A stretch of DNA of 64,000 bases, taken from Streptomyces atroolivaceus (GTDB lineage Bacteria; Actinomycetota; Actinomycetes; Streptomycetales; Streptomycetaceae). Position 1 is the stretch's first letter. Every line of letters begins with the position of its first letter. The translations under genes and the position numbers were made by a program. A model generated the notes under the pieces. That model saw nothing but the letters and a program-made list of their open reading frames with translations, did not search any database and had not been told where the DNA came from. Where the stretch lies: contig NZ_JNXG01000018.1 in assembly GCF_000717025.1 (NCBI RefSeq), positions 124,001-188,000 of the forward strand. Reading direction: 5' to 3'. Of this stretch, positions 18,201-24,901 are shown piece after piece.

Positions 18201-18540
18201 GAACCCGTTCTACCTCCAGTACGGACAGGGCGGTTTCGCCTTCTCCACCCCGGGCGCCCACCGCGCCCGGGCCGAGATGAAGCCTGAGCTCGGCCGGTGG
18301 TACCACCTGGTCGGCGTCCGCAGCGGTGACGAGATCAAGCTGTACGTCGACGGCGAGCTCGCCTCCACCGCGGCGGCCGGTGCCGCCGATGTCAGCACCG
18401 GCGGGCTGTCCGTGGGCCGCGCCAAGTGGTCGGGCGCCGACACCGATTTCTGGAACGGCTCCGTCGACCAGGTGAAGGTGTACGACAAGGCACTCACCGG
18501 CCAGGAGGTGACCGCGCTCCACGACGGCGAACAGCCGTAG
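15262..18540 (+). CDS. secreted GH2 glycoside hydrolase with PA14 and LamG domains
   Basis: A multidomain exported enzyme of about 1092 residues. A signal peptide ends near residue 37. A PA14 domain (about 50-190, with RWTGQIEAPEDGEYTF) is a sugar-binding module. A GH2 core follows: sugar-binding sandwich (KNLNGPWEF onward), immunoglobulin-like domain and TIM barrel. The acid/base is Glu715 (FNEGWGEW) and the nucleophile probably Glu785 (DGEHGG). A LamG domain (about 910-1090) ends the protein. GH2 includes beta-galactosidases, -mannosidases, -glucuronidases and -galactofuranosidases; sequence alone does not fix which. TTG 15262 is chosen because the signal peptide starts there and GAGGAC precedes it. 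An operator lies upstream. Confidence 0.9.
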   Translation: MIRQLARPRTLLRTLACTAALLLPVGATLVPAAAAAPAEGAAASSAAAAKDPSTEVHGLKGEYFAMSAPGARDFAKLGAVALDPDINFPGLTGAFESATGKTEHTTARWTGQIEAPEDGEYTFAAIGDNGFRLFVDDKPVIDHWEPDWDKEQTSAPVSLKAGEPHTFRLEMFQDTGGANMFLRWSSAKLAKQIVPESAFTPPADFEVYPVGLSVAGNGLKLQAAFDHEVSGIEDVKDHLTIEADTTPMPVKSVAGVPGNRKALVVTLGAAVQKGQQVKFVYDGEAGLKNGDETVPEISRRAKNLSTHRLLTPWGEKVDHKNPMPEYPRPQQVRDDWKNLNGPWEFAGAEAGEKPVFGKKLDERITVPYPVESQLSGLERHEDHMFYRKLVTVPKSWSVGKRSSDDRLKLNFGAVDYQARVWVNGKQVAEHTGGYTAFSADITDALKGHGPQEIVVAVTDTTGPDQPTGKQSANPSGIFYTASSGIWQTVWMEPVAPAAVDSLKTTPDIDKGRLALTVNSEDASRSARVTAVARDRKGKVVGTVTGPANSELSLPVARQHLWTPDDPYLYDLEVTLRDGRSKDTVDSYFGMRSFGVAKVGGYQKLVLNGKPFFSLAQLDQGFYPDGLNTAPSDDALLFDLKTQKDLGFNSVRKHIKVEPARWYHHADQLGLLVWQDFVSGNITGEKGQKAFLDQGAEMMEQLHNYPSIGAWIVFNEGWGEWDRIETGKITEKVQAADPSRVVSAHSGVNCCNSKGDSGKGDIIDHHDYNNTDPAFPDETRAAIDGEHGGFTLRIPGRMWPGAPTAIYSGVADKDALTAKYVDNTRTYYLEAAGAELSGSVYTQVTDLENELNGLWTYDRREIKVDPAKVRKINQEVIAAGAAAGERDTVKGGGAWSLDENKGTEAADSGPNRKDLTLSEGTSWTAGVRGSALKFNGDGQYAETDGPVVDTTGDYTVSAWASLDALPGNYATVVSQDGRRQENPFYLQYGQGGFAFSTPGAHRARAEMKPELGRWYHLVGVRSGDEIKLYVDGELASTAAAGAADVSTGGLSVGRAKWSGADTDFWNGSVDQVKVYDKALTGQEVTALHDGEQP

Positions 18541-18550
18541 GGGGCACCCC

Positions 18551-18634
18551 GCGGGACCGCTCCCGGCAGTGCGCAGGCGCGCCCGCACGGGGAGGAACCA
18601 CGCAGGACCGCTCCCGGTAGTGTGCGCACGCGCC
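18551..18634 (+). repeat. short imperfect direct repeat after the PA14/GH2 gene
   Basis: Two copies of about 33 bp (18551-18583 and 18602-18634) share GACCGCTCCCGG followed by AGTG and a GCGCC end. The second copy forms the 5' arm of the terminator hairpin, so this looks like a partial duplication of terminator sequence. Confidence 0.55.
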
Positions 18635-18647
18635 ACACTGCCGGGAG
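18611..18647. terminator. hairpin between convergent GH2 and LacI genes
   Basis: A 14-bp stem with one wobble pair (18611-18624 with 18634-18647) around a 9-base loop. It lies between the GH2 stop (18540) and the convergent LacI stop (18768) and can serve both strands. Confidence 0.75.
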
Positions 18648-18767
18648 CTCCGCGATGCCCCGGGGTCCAGGCCACCCGGGCCGGGGCGAACGCAGACACC
18701 CGGCGAGGGACTGCCGTGGATCATGCCGAAGACGTCAGCTGCGGGCGTGAACGCCCCCCCCCGGCCG

Positions 18768-19787
18768 TCACACCGGGGTGACCGAGGCTCCGGTGCTCTC
18801 CCGGGCCAGCACACGGTGCGGGACCACGATGCGGCGGGCGGGGAGCGCGGCCACCGGGCCGAAGACGCGCTCGGTCAGACACTGCACCGCGCGTTCGGCG
18901 ATCTGCTCCCGGTCCGGGGCGACCGTGGTGAGGGAGGGGGCGGCGAACCTGCCGTCCTCGATGTCGTCGAATCCCATCAACGCGAGGTCCTCCGGCACCC
19001 GCACGCCCTGTTCGGCCGCCACGCGCAGTGCACCGAGGGCGAGTTCGTCGCTGAAGCAGAAGACGGCGTCGGGGGGCTCGGGCAGAGCCAGAAGTTCACG
19101 CAGGGCCCGCGCCCCTTCCGCCCGGTGCAGGTCGGCCACCTCCACCTCGGCCACCGGACTCAGCCCCGCCTCCCGCAGCCCTTGACGGAAGCCTTCGGCG
19201 CGCAGTTCGGCCGTGCCGTGGCCCAGTCCGGACTGCAGGCCGATCGCTGCGATGCGCCGACGGCCCCGGGAGACGAGATGCCGAGCGGCATCGCGCGCCG
19301 CCCCCACGTTGTCCAGAGCCACGTGGTCGATGGACCCGTCCGGCTCCAGCTCGCCCAGGACGACCAGGGGCAGGCCCCCGGCGAGCGAGGCCAGATCGGC
19401 GGGGGACGTCGACCACGGGCTGATGATCATCCCGTCGACCTGGTGTCCCTCGGACCCGTCGAGAAGACGCCGCTCCAGATCCGCCCGCCCCCCGGTCCGC
19501 TCCAGGAGTACCGTCCAACCGCGCCCCTGCGCGGCGTCGATGAGGAGGCCGGCCAGTGCGCCGAAGTAGGGGGAATGGATCTCGGGCACGACCACCCCGA
19601 TGAGTCCGGTGCGTCCCTGCCGGAGGTTACGGGCGGCGAGGTTGGGGCGGTACCCCAGCTCTTCCACCGCCGCCATGACGCGGGCGCGCGTCGCCGGGGC
19701 CACTGCCGCGGCGTTGCTCACGACATTGGAGACGGTCCGGACGGACACTCCGGCGAGCGCCGCGACGTCCTTGAGTCTCGCTGTCAC
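18768..19787 (-). CDS. LacI-family transcriptional regulator
   Basis: A 339-residue LacI/GalR regulator. The helix-turn-helix is at the N-terminus (LKDVAALAGVSVRTVSNVV), with the hinge segment PNLAARNLRQGRTGLIGVV, and a periplasmic-binding-protein-like effector domain to the end (VDGMIISPW, LALMGFDDIEDGRFAAPSLTT). The recognition helix (TVSNVV) matches that of the second LacI protein at 28609, and both genes lie among AACGTT-centred operators. GTG 19787 is used: AGGAG is nine bases upstream and the HTH starts at once. It is divergent from the oxygenase gene with triple operator-like sites between. Likely a repressor released by a sugar; the ligand is unknown. Confidence 0.93.
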   Translation of the reverse strand: MTARLKDVAALAGVSVRTVSNVVSNAAAVAPATRARVMAAVEELGYRPNLAARNLRQGRTGLIGVVVPEIHSPYFGALAGLLIDAAQGRGWTVLLERTGGRADLERRLLDGSEGHQVDGMIISPWSTSPADLASLAGGLPLVVLGELEPDGSIDHVALDNVGAARDAARHLVSRGRRRIAAIGLQSGLGHGTAELRAEGFRQGLREAGLSPVAEVEVADLHRAEGARALRELLALPEPPDAVFCFSDELALGALRVAAEQGVRVPEDLALMGFDDIEDGRFAAPSLTTVAPDREQIAERAVQCLTERVFGPVAALPARRIVVPHRVLARESTGASVTPV

Positions 19788-19889
19788 AGTCGGTGGGCTC
19801 CTGTCCCTCTGGGGGCGGGCGGTCGGTGGCCCGTGCCCTCTGCGCTGTGCACCGTAACAGCCCTGTCGGATCACGGTGTGCACTTCCTC

Positions 19890-19923
19890 TTGCCACGTTG
19901 ATTGCAACGTTGCAACATTGACG
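19890..19923. promoter_or_regulatory. cluster of three overlapping LacI-type operators
   Basis: The central site is a perfect 14-bp palindrome TTGCAACGTTGCAA (19902-19915). Two degenerate copies flank and overlap it: TTGCCACGTTGATT at 19890-19903 and TTGCAACATTGACG at 19910-19923. They lie between the divergent LacI gene (start 19787) and the oxygenase gene (start 20004). This is the best match to the shared motif in the window and suggests tight, cooperative control. Confidence 0.75.
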
Positions 19924-20003
19924 CGTCGGCAGCCGGCAGAGGGGAACATCCCACCGGTGCCTGCTTGTTGTGCCCGTCTCCCGTCCGTGAAGGGACCACC
20001 GCC

Positions 20004-20831
20004 ATGCCCGAAGCCGCCCTCACCCCGCAGCTCGACGCGGCCGTTCAGGACCTGTACACCGCCGGCGTCACCGCATGCCGGGGCGCCTTCACCCCGCAGT
20101 GGGCCGACGCGATGCGCGAGGACATCGAAGGAGCCTTCACCGAGGCGCGCGGCCGGGAGGGCGGGGCGGTCGGCCGGGGACCCCACCGCTTCTACGTCGA
20201 GATCCACCCCGAGCAGCTGCGGGGCTTCGTGGACCTGGTCGACCATCCGTGGGTTCGCTCGGTGTCCGAGGCCGTCCTGGGGCCCGACTACCGCATAGTC
20301 GAGCTGGGCTTCGACGTCCCGCTGGCCGGAGCGGTGAACCAGCCCTGGCACCGGGACTTCCCCATGCCGGACGCCACCCGGCACCGGCGCCGGCTGACGT
20401 CCCTCGCCTTCAACCTCACCGCAGTGGACACGCGTGACGACATGGGTCCCTTCGAGATCGCGCCGGGCACCCAGTGGGACGACGACGCCCGGTTCGGCCA
20501 CGCGATGTTCCCGCCCCGCGACACCTACTCTCGCTACGCCGCACTCGCCGAGCGCAAGTATCCGCGGCGTGGGGACATCTCGGCTCGGTCCGCCCTGACG
20601 ATCCACCGGGGCACGGCCAACCACTCGTCCGAATCCCGGCCGGTCCTGGTGCTCGGCATCGACGCACCGGGGGCCGGTAACGACGCGCAGCACGACATGG
20701 CGGTGACCAGGGAGTACTGGGCCTCTCTGCCGGGGCGGGTCCGGGCCCATCTGCACTGTCCGGTCGTGGACGAGCTCAGCCCCATCGTCCAGAGGCACAC
20801 CATCGAGGGCCTGGTGATGGGCGAGGCCTGA
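20004..20831 (+). CDS. phytanoyl-CoA dioxygenase (PhyH)-like Fe(II)/2-oxoglutarate oxygenase
   Basis: A 275-residue cytoplasmic protein of the PhyH-like double-stranded beta-helix family. The iron ligands are plausibly His and Asp in QPWHRDFPMP and the distal His in TIHRGTANHS, with the Arg shortly after (SRPVLVL) for 2-oxoglutarate. Such enzymes hydroxylate or desaturate small molecules. Its substrate is unknown, but the gene stands between glycosidase genes behind the strongest copy of their shared operator, so a carbohydrate or carbohydrate-derived substrate is conceivable. ATG 20004 follows AAGGGA. A long bidirectional terminator lies after the gene. Confidence 0.85.
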   Translation: MPEAALTPQLDAAVQDLYTAGVTACRGAFTPQWADAMREDIEGAFTEARGREGGAVGRGPHRFYVEIHPEQLRGFVDLVDHPWVRSVSEAVLGPDYRIVELGFDVPLAGAVNQPWHRDFPMPDATRHRRRLTSLAFNLTAVDTRDDMGPFEIAPGTQWDDDARFGHAMFPPRDTYSRYAALAERKYPRRGDISARSALTIHRGTANHSSESRPVLVLGIDAPGAGNDAQHDMAVTREYWASLPGRVRAHLHCPVVDELSPIVQRHTIEGLVMGEA

Positions 20832-20838
20832 CACACCG

Positions 20839-20880
20839 GAGCCCGGCGGCGGCCGGACCGGGCCGGCCGCCGCCGGGCTC
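20839..20880. terminator. bidirectional terminator between oxygenase and GH2 genes
   Basis: A perfect 18-bp stem (20839-20856 with 20863-20880) with a 6-base loop in the 60-bp gap between two convergent genes. Confidence 0.85.
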
Positions 20881-20891
20881 GACGGCTCACC

Positions 20892-23243
20892 TCACGGCGC
20901 CCAGGGCGCGTCCACCGCCCACGTCGTGTCCTCGGTGAAGGTGGCCGCGTTGTCCCACGCGTGGCCGCCGCCGGGCGTGGCCAGCCACACCTCGGAACCG
21001 ATGTGGCGCAGATAGCTGCCGGGCAGATTGGCGCTCGACAGCCGGACCCCGCCCTGACCCGCGACCGCGCACCAGGTGGCGTCGGCCTTGAAGAGGGCCG
21101 AGCCGTCGTTCGCGTCGCGGCGGATCCGGAAGTCCCGGTGGCGCAGGTACTCACCGGGATAGTTGCGGGACTCCAGCGAGTAGCAGTTGCTGTTCGCCAG
21201 GCCGGTGACGATCTTCCAGGTGGCGTCGTTCTTCAGCAGCGCGGTGCTGCCGCTGTCGACGACCGCCGTGTAGGCGAGTTCCTGGGAGTGGCGCAGGTAC
21301 TTGGTCGTATGACCGGGCGTGGTGACCCGCAGCGACGTGTACTGCCCGGTGGGCAGGGTGACCGGCGGCGGGGGTGTCTTCGACGCCTGGATGAGGGCCT
21401 GGTTGGCGGCCTTCACCCGTGCGGTGTCGACCTTCACCACCTGGCGGTCGTAGGTGAGCAGCCCGTTCGCCTCGTTCTCGACGTCCGTGATCTCGGTGTA
21501 GACGGAAGCCGAGAGCCCGGCCGGCAGCTGGCCGACCCGGATGGCGTCGAGGAGCCCGACGAACCGGTTGTTCAGAGCGCCGGTGCCTGCCTGGTCCTCG
21601 TAGCTGAAGCCGCCGCCCGGATACCACTCGTGGCCGGGGACCTTGTACCCCAGTCCGCCGAACTCGCCGAGTACGGCGGCCCGGGTCGCGGTGGGCGCCG
21701 TGTTGCCGGGGCCGACGTACACGTGGTTGTCGATCACGTCCCCGTTGCCGCCGTCCACGGAGCCGCAGCAGTTGACCCCGCTCATGTTGTCGACCAGCCG
21801 GGACGGGTCGTAGGCCTTCACCTCGTCGGCGATCCTGGCCTGGTCGTACTGGCCCCACCCCTCGTTCTGGTTGACCCACATGACGACCGAGGGAGAGCTC
21901 CGGTGCTGGTCGATGACCGCGTGGTACTCGGCCTCCCACTGGGTCCGTGCCGCGGCGTCCGGGGTCTTCCCGGTGTCCATCGAGGGCATGTCCTGCCAGA
22001 CGAGGAGGCCCAGTCTGTCCGCCCAGTAGAACCAGCGCTGTGGTTCCACCTTGATGTGCTTGCGCACCATGTTGAACCCGAGGTCCTTGTGCGCCTGCAG
22101 GTCGTACCGGAGCGCGGCGTCGGTGGGAGCCGTGTAGATGCCGTCGGGCCAGTAACCCTGGTCGAGGGTGCCGGTCTGGAAGACGAACTTCCCGTTGAGG
22201 ACGGGACGCAGTACGTTGTCGACCTTCGCGACGGCGATGGACCGCATGCCCGCGTAGCTGCCCACCGTGTCCACCACGTCCGTCCCGTCGAGCAGCTCGG
22301 CGCGTACGTCGTACAGGAACGGGTCGTCCGGGCTCCACAGCCGGGGATTCGGCACCGGTACGGAGATGTCGGCGCCGGGTGCGCCGGTCGCCGTACCCAC
22401 GACGGTGCCTCCGCTGGAGACGGTGACTCTCGCGCTGCGGCCACCGGCCGCGGCCGCCCGCACCTTCACGCGCAGGGTGCTGTTGCCGAGGTTCGGTGTC
22501 ATGTCCAGGCGGGTGACGTGCGAGGCCGCCACGGGCTCCAGCCAGACCGTCTGCCAGATCCCCGAGGCCGCGGTGTAGAAGATGCCGCCGCCCGGATGCG
22601 GGTTCACGTCGTTGATCCGCTGCTTGCCGACGGCCTGGCCGCCGGTCTGTGTCGGGTCGTACACGGAGACGACGACGGTGTTCGTGCCGCCGTTGAGGCG
22701 TGGCGTGATGTCGTACGAGAACGAGTCGAAGCCGCCCTTGTGGGCGCCGACCTGCGTGCCGTTGACCCAGACGGTGCTCTGCCAGTCGGAGGCGCCGAAG
22801 TTGAGCACGACACGGCGGCCGTTCCAGTTCGACGGGACGGTGAACGTCCGCTTGTACCAGAGCTTGTCGTTCTCGGTGATCTTGCGCTTGATGCCGGAGA
22901 GCGCGGACTCCGCGACGAACGGCACCCGGATCTGCTCGGAGAAGGCCGCCGGCTGCCCGGCGTCACGGCCGGTCACCGCGAAGTCCCAGATGCCGTTGAG
23001 GTTCGCCCAGTCGGGCCGCGTCAGCTGAGGGCGCGGGTATTCGGGGAGCGGCTTGTCGACGGGCACCTGGTTCGTCCAGGGCGTGGTCATGGGCGCCGGC
23101 TTCGGTGTCCAGGCCGTGGGTGCGGCGGCGGCCGGGGCGGTGCCTGCCCCGACGAGTGCGGTGGCGAGCAGCGCCAGCAGGCCGGTGCCGGCGGTTAACC
23201 GTCTCCACCAGGCGCGGGGGCGTGGTACGGGTGCGGATCGCAT
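20892..23243 (-). CDS. secreted GH2 glycoside hydrolase with AbfB/CBM42-like domain
   Basis: A 783-residue exported enzyme. A signal peptide ends near residue 38 (AAAAPTA). The GH2 fold (sandwich from LTRPDWANLNGIWDF, Ig-like, TIM barrel) has Glu461 as acid/base (NQNEGWGQYD) and Glu527 as probable nucleophile (VLGEFGG). The last 145 residues contain three copies of a YLRH-type motif, the mark of AbfB/CBM42 domains that bind arabinofuranose side chains. Some Streptomyces GH2 enzymes are beta-galactofuranosidases, and the neighbouring transporter resembles the galactofuranose importer, so furanosidase activity is the favoured but unproven reading. ATG 23243 follows AAGGAG. An operator lies about 107 bp upstream. 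Confidence 0.9.
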   Translation of the reverse strand: MRSAPVPRPRAWWRRLTAGTGLLALLATALVGAGTAPAAAAPTAWTPKPAPMTTPWTNQVPVDKPLPEYPRPQLTRPDWANLNGIWDFAVTGRDAGQPAAFSEQIRVPFVAESALSGIKRKITENDKLWYKRTFTVPSNWNGRRVVLNFGASDWQSTVWVNGTQVGAHKGGFDSFSYDITPRLNGGTNTVVVSVYDPTQTGGQAVGKQRINDVNPHPGGGIFYTAASGIWQTVWLEPVAASHVTRLDMTPNLGNSTLRVKVRAAAAGGRSARVTVSSGGTVVGTATGAPGADISVPVPNPRLWSPDDPFLYDVRAELLDGTDVVDTVGSYAGMRSIAVAKVDNVLRPVLNGKFVFQTGTLDQGYWPDGIYTAPTDAALRYDLQAHKDLGFNMVRKHIKVEPQRWFYWADRLGLLVWQDMPSMDTGKTPDAAARTQWEAEYHAVIDQHRSSPSVVMWVNQNEGWGQYDQARIADEVKAYDPSRLVDNMSGVNCCGSVDGGNGDVIDNHVYVGPGNTAPTATRAAVLGEFGGLGYKVPGHEWYPGGGFSYEDQAGTGALNNRFVGLLDAIRVGQLPAGLSASVYTEITDVENEANGLLTYDRQVVKVDTARVKAANQALIQASKTPPPPVTLPTGQYTSLRVTTPGHTTKYLRHSQELAYTAVVDSGSTALLKNDATWKIVTGLANSNCYSLESRNYPGEYLRHRDFRIRRDANDGSALFKADATWCAVAGQGGVRLSSANLPGSYLRHIGSEVWLATPGGGHAWDNAATFTEDTTWAVDAPWAP

Positions 23244-23349
23244 AGTGGGACTCCTTCGGGAGAAGCCCCCGCACCGGCCGGCGCGGGGGCGTGACATCAG
23301 GTCAGAGCAGCTGCCAGAGATGGTCGGCGGTGACGGCGCGACAACTTAC

Positions 23350-23363
23350 TTGCAACGTTGGAA
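23350..23363. promoter_or_regulatory. LacI-type operator before the GH2-AbfB gene
   Basis: TTGCAACGTTGGAA differs at one position from the perfect palindrome at 19902. It probably controls the minus-strand GH2 gene. Confidence 0.68.
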
Positions 23364-23527
23364 AATCGATGTCGGCGGTATGACAGCACGCGGTCAAGCC
23401 GGTGTCCAGGGTTGGCGCAGTACCTGGTGCGGTACCGCCCTGCGGCCGGTGTGCGGGAGGGGCAGGCGGGGGCGACACGTTTTGGAAACGCATCGACAAC
23501 TCTCTTGCCGCCTGTGGCGCCTCGCCT

Positions 23528-23541
23528 ATATAACGTTGTAA
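23528..23541. promoter_or_regulatory. LacI-type operator before the furanose ABC operon
   Basis: ATATAACGTTGTAA keeps the AACGTTG core of the shared motif and a partly symmetrical flank. It lies about 170 bp before the binding-protein start. Confidence 0.6.
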
Positions 23542-23713
23542 ACCGAGCCGCCGAGAGGCCGCACAAGCTCCTCACGACCACCGTTTCCGCAGCTCGCAGC
23601 GGGGTCGTGAGGGATACAGCGTCATCTGCCGCCGAGCGACAGATGCACCGTCCCGCCATGCCTGGCCGCACGCCGAACGGTGTGCCGTCACCTCGCCAAG
23701 GAGCGTCCCGCGC

Positions 23714-24799
23714 ATGATGACCCAGCGTCGATCCCGTACCCTCGCCGCGGCCTGCCTGCTCGCCGCCACCGCCACGCTGGCCGTTTCCGGCTGCTCGAAG
23801 TCGGAGACCTCGAACAGTGCGGGCGGTGACAGCAGCCAGGGAGCTCAGGCGGCAAAGTCCCCCGAGGCGGCCTCCGGCCCCGGCTGTTCGCTGCAGAGCT
23901 ACGGCGCACCCGAGATCGACCTCAAGGACGCGGTGGTCGGCTTCTCCCAGTCGGAGAAGGAGGCCAACCCGTTCCGTATCGCCGAGACACAGTCGATCAA
24001 GGACGAGGCCGCCAGGATCGGGGTCAAGAAGCTGCTCACCACCAACGCGCAGTCGCAGCTGTCCAAGCAGATCAGCGACATCCAGGACATGCTCTCCCAG
24101 GGTGCGCAGTTCCTCATCATCGCGCCGCTCAACTCCGACGGTCTGGAGCCGGCGCTGAAGGCCGCGGCGGCGAAGAAGGTGCCCGTCCTGACCATCGACC
24201 GCAAGGTCAACTCCACGGCCTGCAAGGACTACGTGGCCTTCCTCGGCTCCGACTTCGTCGAGCAGGGCAAGCGGGCCGCCGACGCGATGATCAAGGCGAC
24301 CGGCGGCAAGGGCAAGGTGGCCATCCTCCTCGGCGCCTCCGGCAACAACGTGACCACCGACCGGACCAAGGGCTTCGTCGACCAGATCAAGGCCGAGGCA
24401 CCCGGCATCGAGATCGTCGCGCAGCAGACCGGCGAGTTCGCCCGTGACAAGGGCCAGCAGGTCATGGAGCAGCTCATCCAGTCCAAGCCCGACATCACCG
24501 CCGTCTACGCGGAGAACGACGAGATGGGCCTCGGCGCCGTCACCGCGCTGAAGGCCGCCGGCAAGAAGCCGGGCAAGGACGTCAAGATCGTCTCGGTCGA
24601 CGGCACCCGCAACGCCGTGCAGGCCCTGGTCAACGGCGAGTACAACGCCGTCATCGAGTCCAACCCGCGCTTCGGACCGCTGGCCTTCGCGACCGCCCAG
24701 AAGTTCTACGGCGGCGAGGAGATCCCCGAGAACGTCATCATCACCGACCGCGCCTACGACGAGACCAACGCCAAGGAATCGCTCGGCGGGGCGTACTGA
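23714..24799 (+). CDS. sugar ABC transporter substrate-binding lipoprotein (YtfQ-like)
   Basis: A 361-residue lipoprotein: signal peptide with lipobox AVSGC (Cys about residue 27), a flexible Ser/Gly/Ala linker, and a two-lobed type 1 sugar-binding domain. The opening VVGFSQSEKEANPFRIAETQSIKDEA, with charged and Asn residues at the sugar pocket, is typical of the YtfQ group, whose E. coli member binds galactofuranose; relatives bind arabinofuranose or other furanoses. It heads the four-gene importer operon. ATG 23714 follows AAGGAG at ten bases. A large hairpin after this gene probably raises its expression relative to the membrane components. Confidence 0.92.
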   Translation: MMTQRRSRTLAAACLLAATATLAVSGCSKSETSNSAGGDSSQGAQAAKSPEAASGPGCSLQSYGAPEIDLKDAVVGFSQSEKEANPFRIAETQSIKDEAARIGVKKLLTTNAQSQLSKQISDIQDMLSQGAQFLIIAPLNSDGLEPALKAAAAKKVPVLTIDRKVNSTACKDYVAFLGSDFVEQGKRAADAMIKATGGKGKVAILLGASGNNVTTDRTKGFVDQIKAEAPGIEIVAQQTGEFARDKGQQVMEQLIQSKPDITAVYAENDEMGLGAVTALKAAGKKPGKDVKIVSVDGTRNAVQALVNGEYNAVIESNPRFGPLAFATAQKFYGGEEIPENVIITDRAYDETNAKESLGGAY

Positions 24800-24817
24800 T
24801 CCGCTCCTGAACCCAAC

Positions 24818-24867
24818 GGTCCCGGCCGCCGTGGCACCCGCATCGGGCCACGGCGGCCCCGGGACCT
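24818..24867 (+). terminator. intra-operon hairpin after the binding-protein gene
   Basis: Complementary arms of 18-20 bases (24818-24835 with 24848-24867, two bulged bases) lie between the binding-protein and ATPase genes. Hairpins here usually stop part of the transcripts or protect the upstream message, giving excess binding protein. Confidence 0.65.
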
Positions 24868-24901
24868 CACCCCCCTGGACAGCGGAAGGCCAGAAACACC
24901 C

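Larger units (their letters stand above)
23244..23713. other. divergent promoter region of the GH2-AbfB gene and the sugar ABC operon
   Basis: This 470-bp stretch has no gene. It contains two operator-like sites (23350-23363 and 23528-23541), the first nearer the GH2 gene and the second nearer the transporter. The DNA around 23340-23380 and 23520-23545 is locally A+T-rich, as expected for promoters. AAGGAG at 23698-23703 is the ribosome binding site of the binding-protein gene. Confidence 0.7.
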
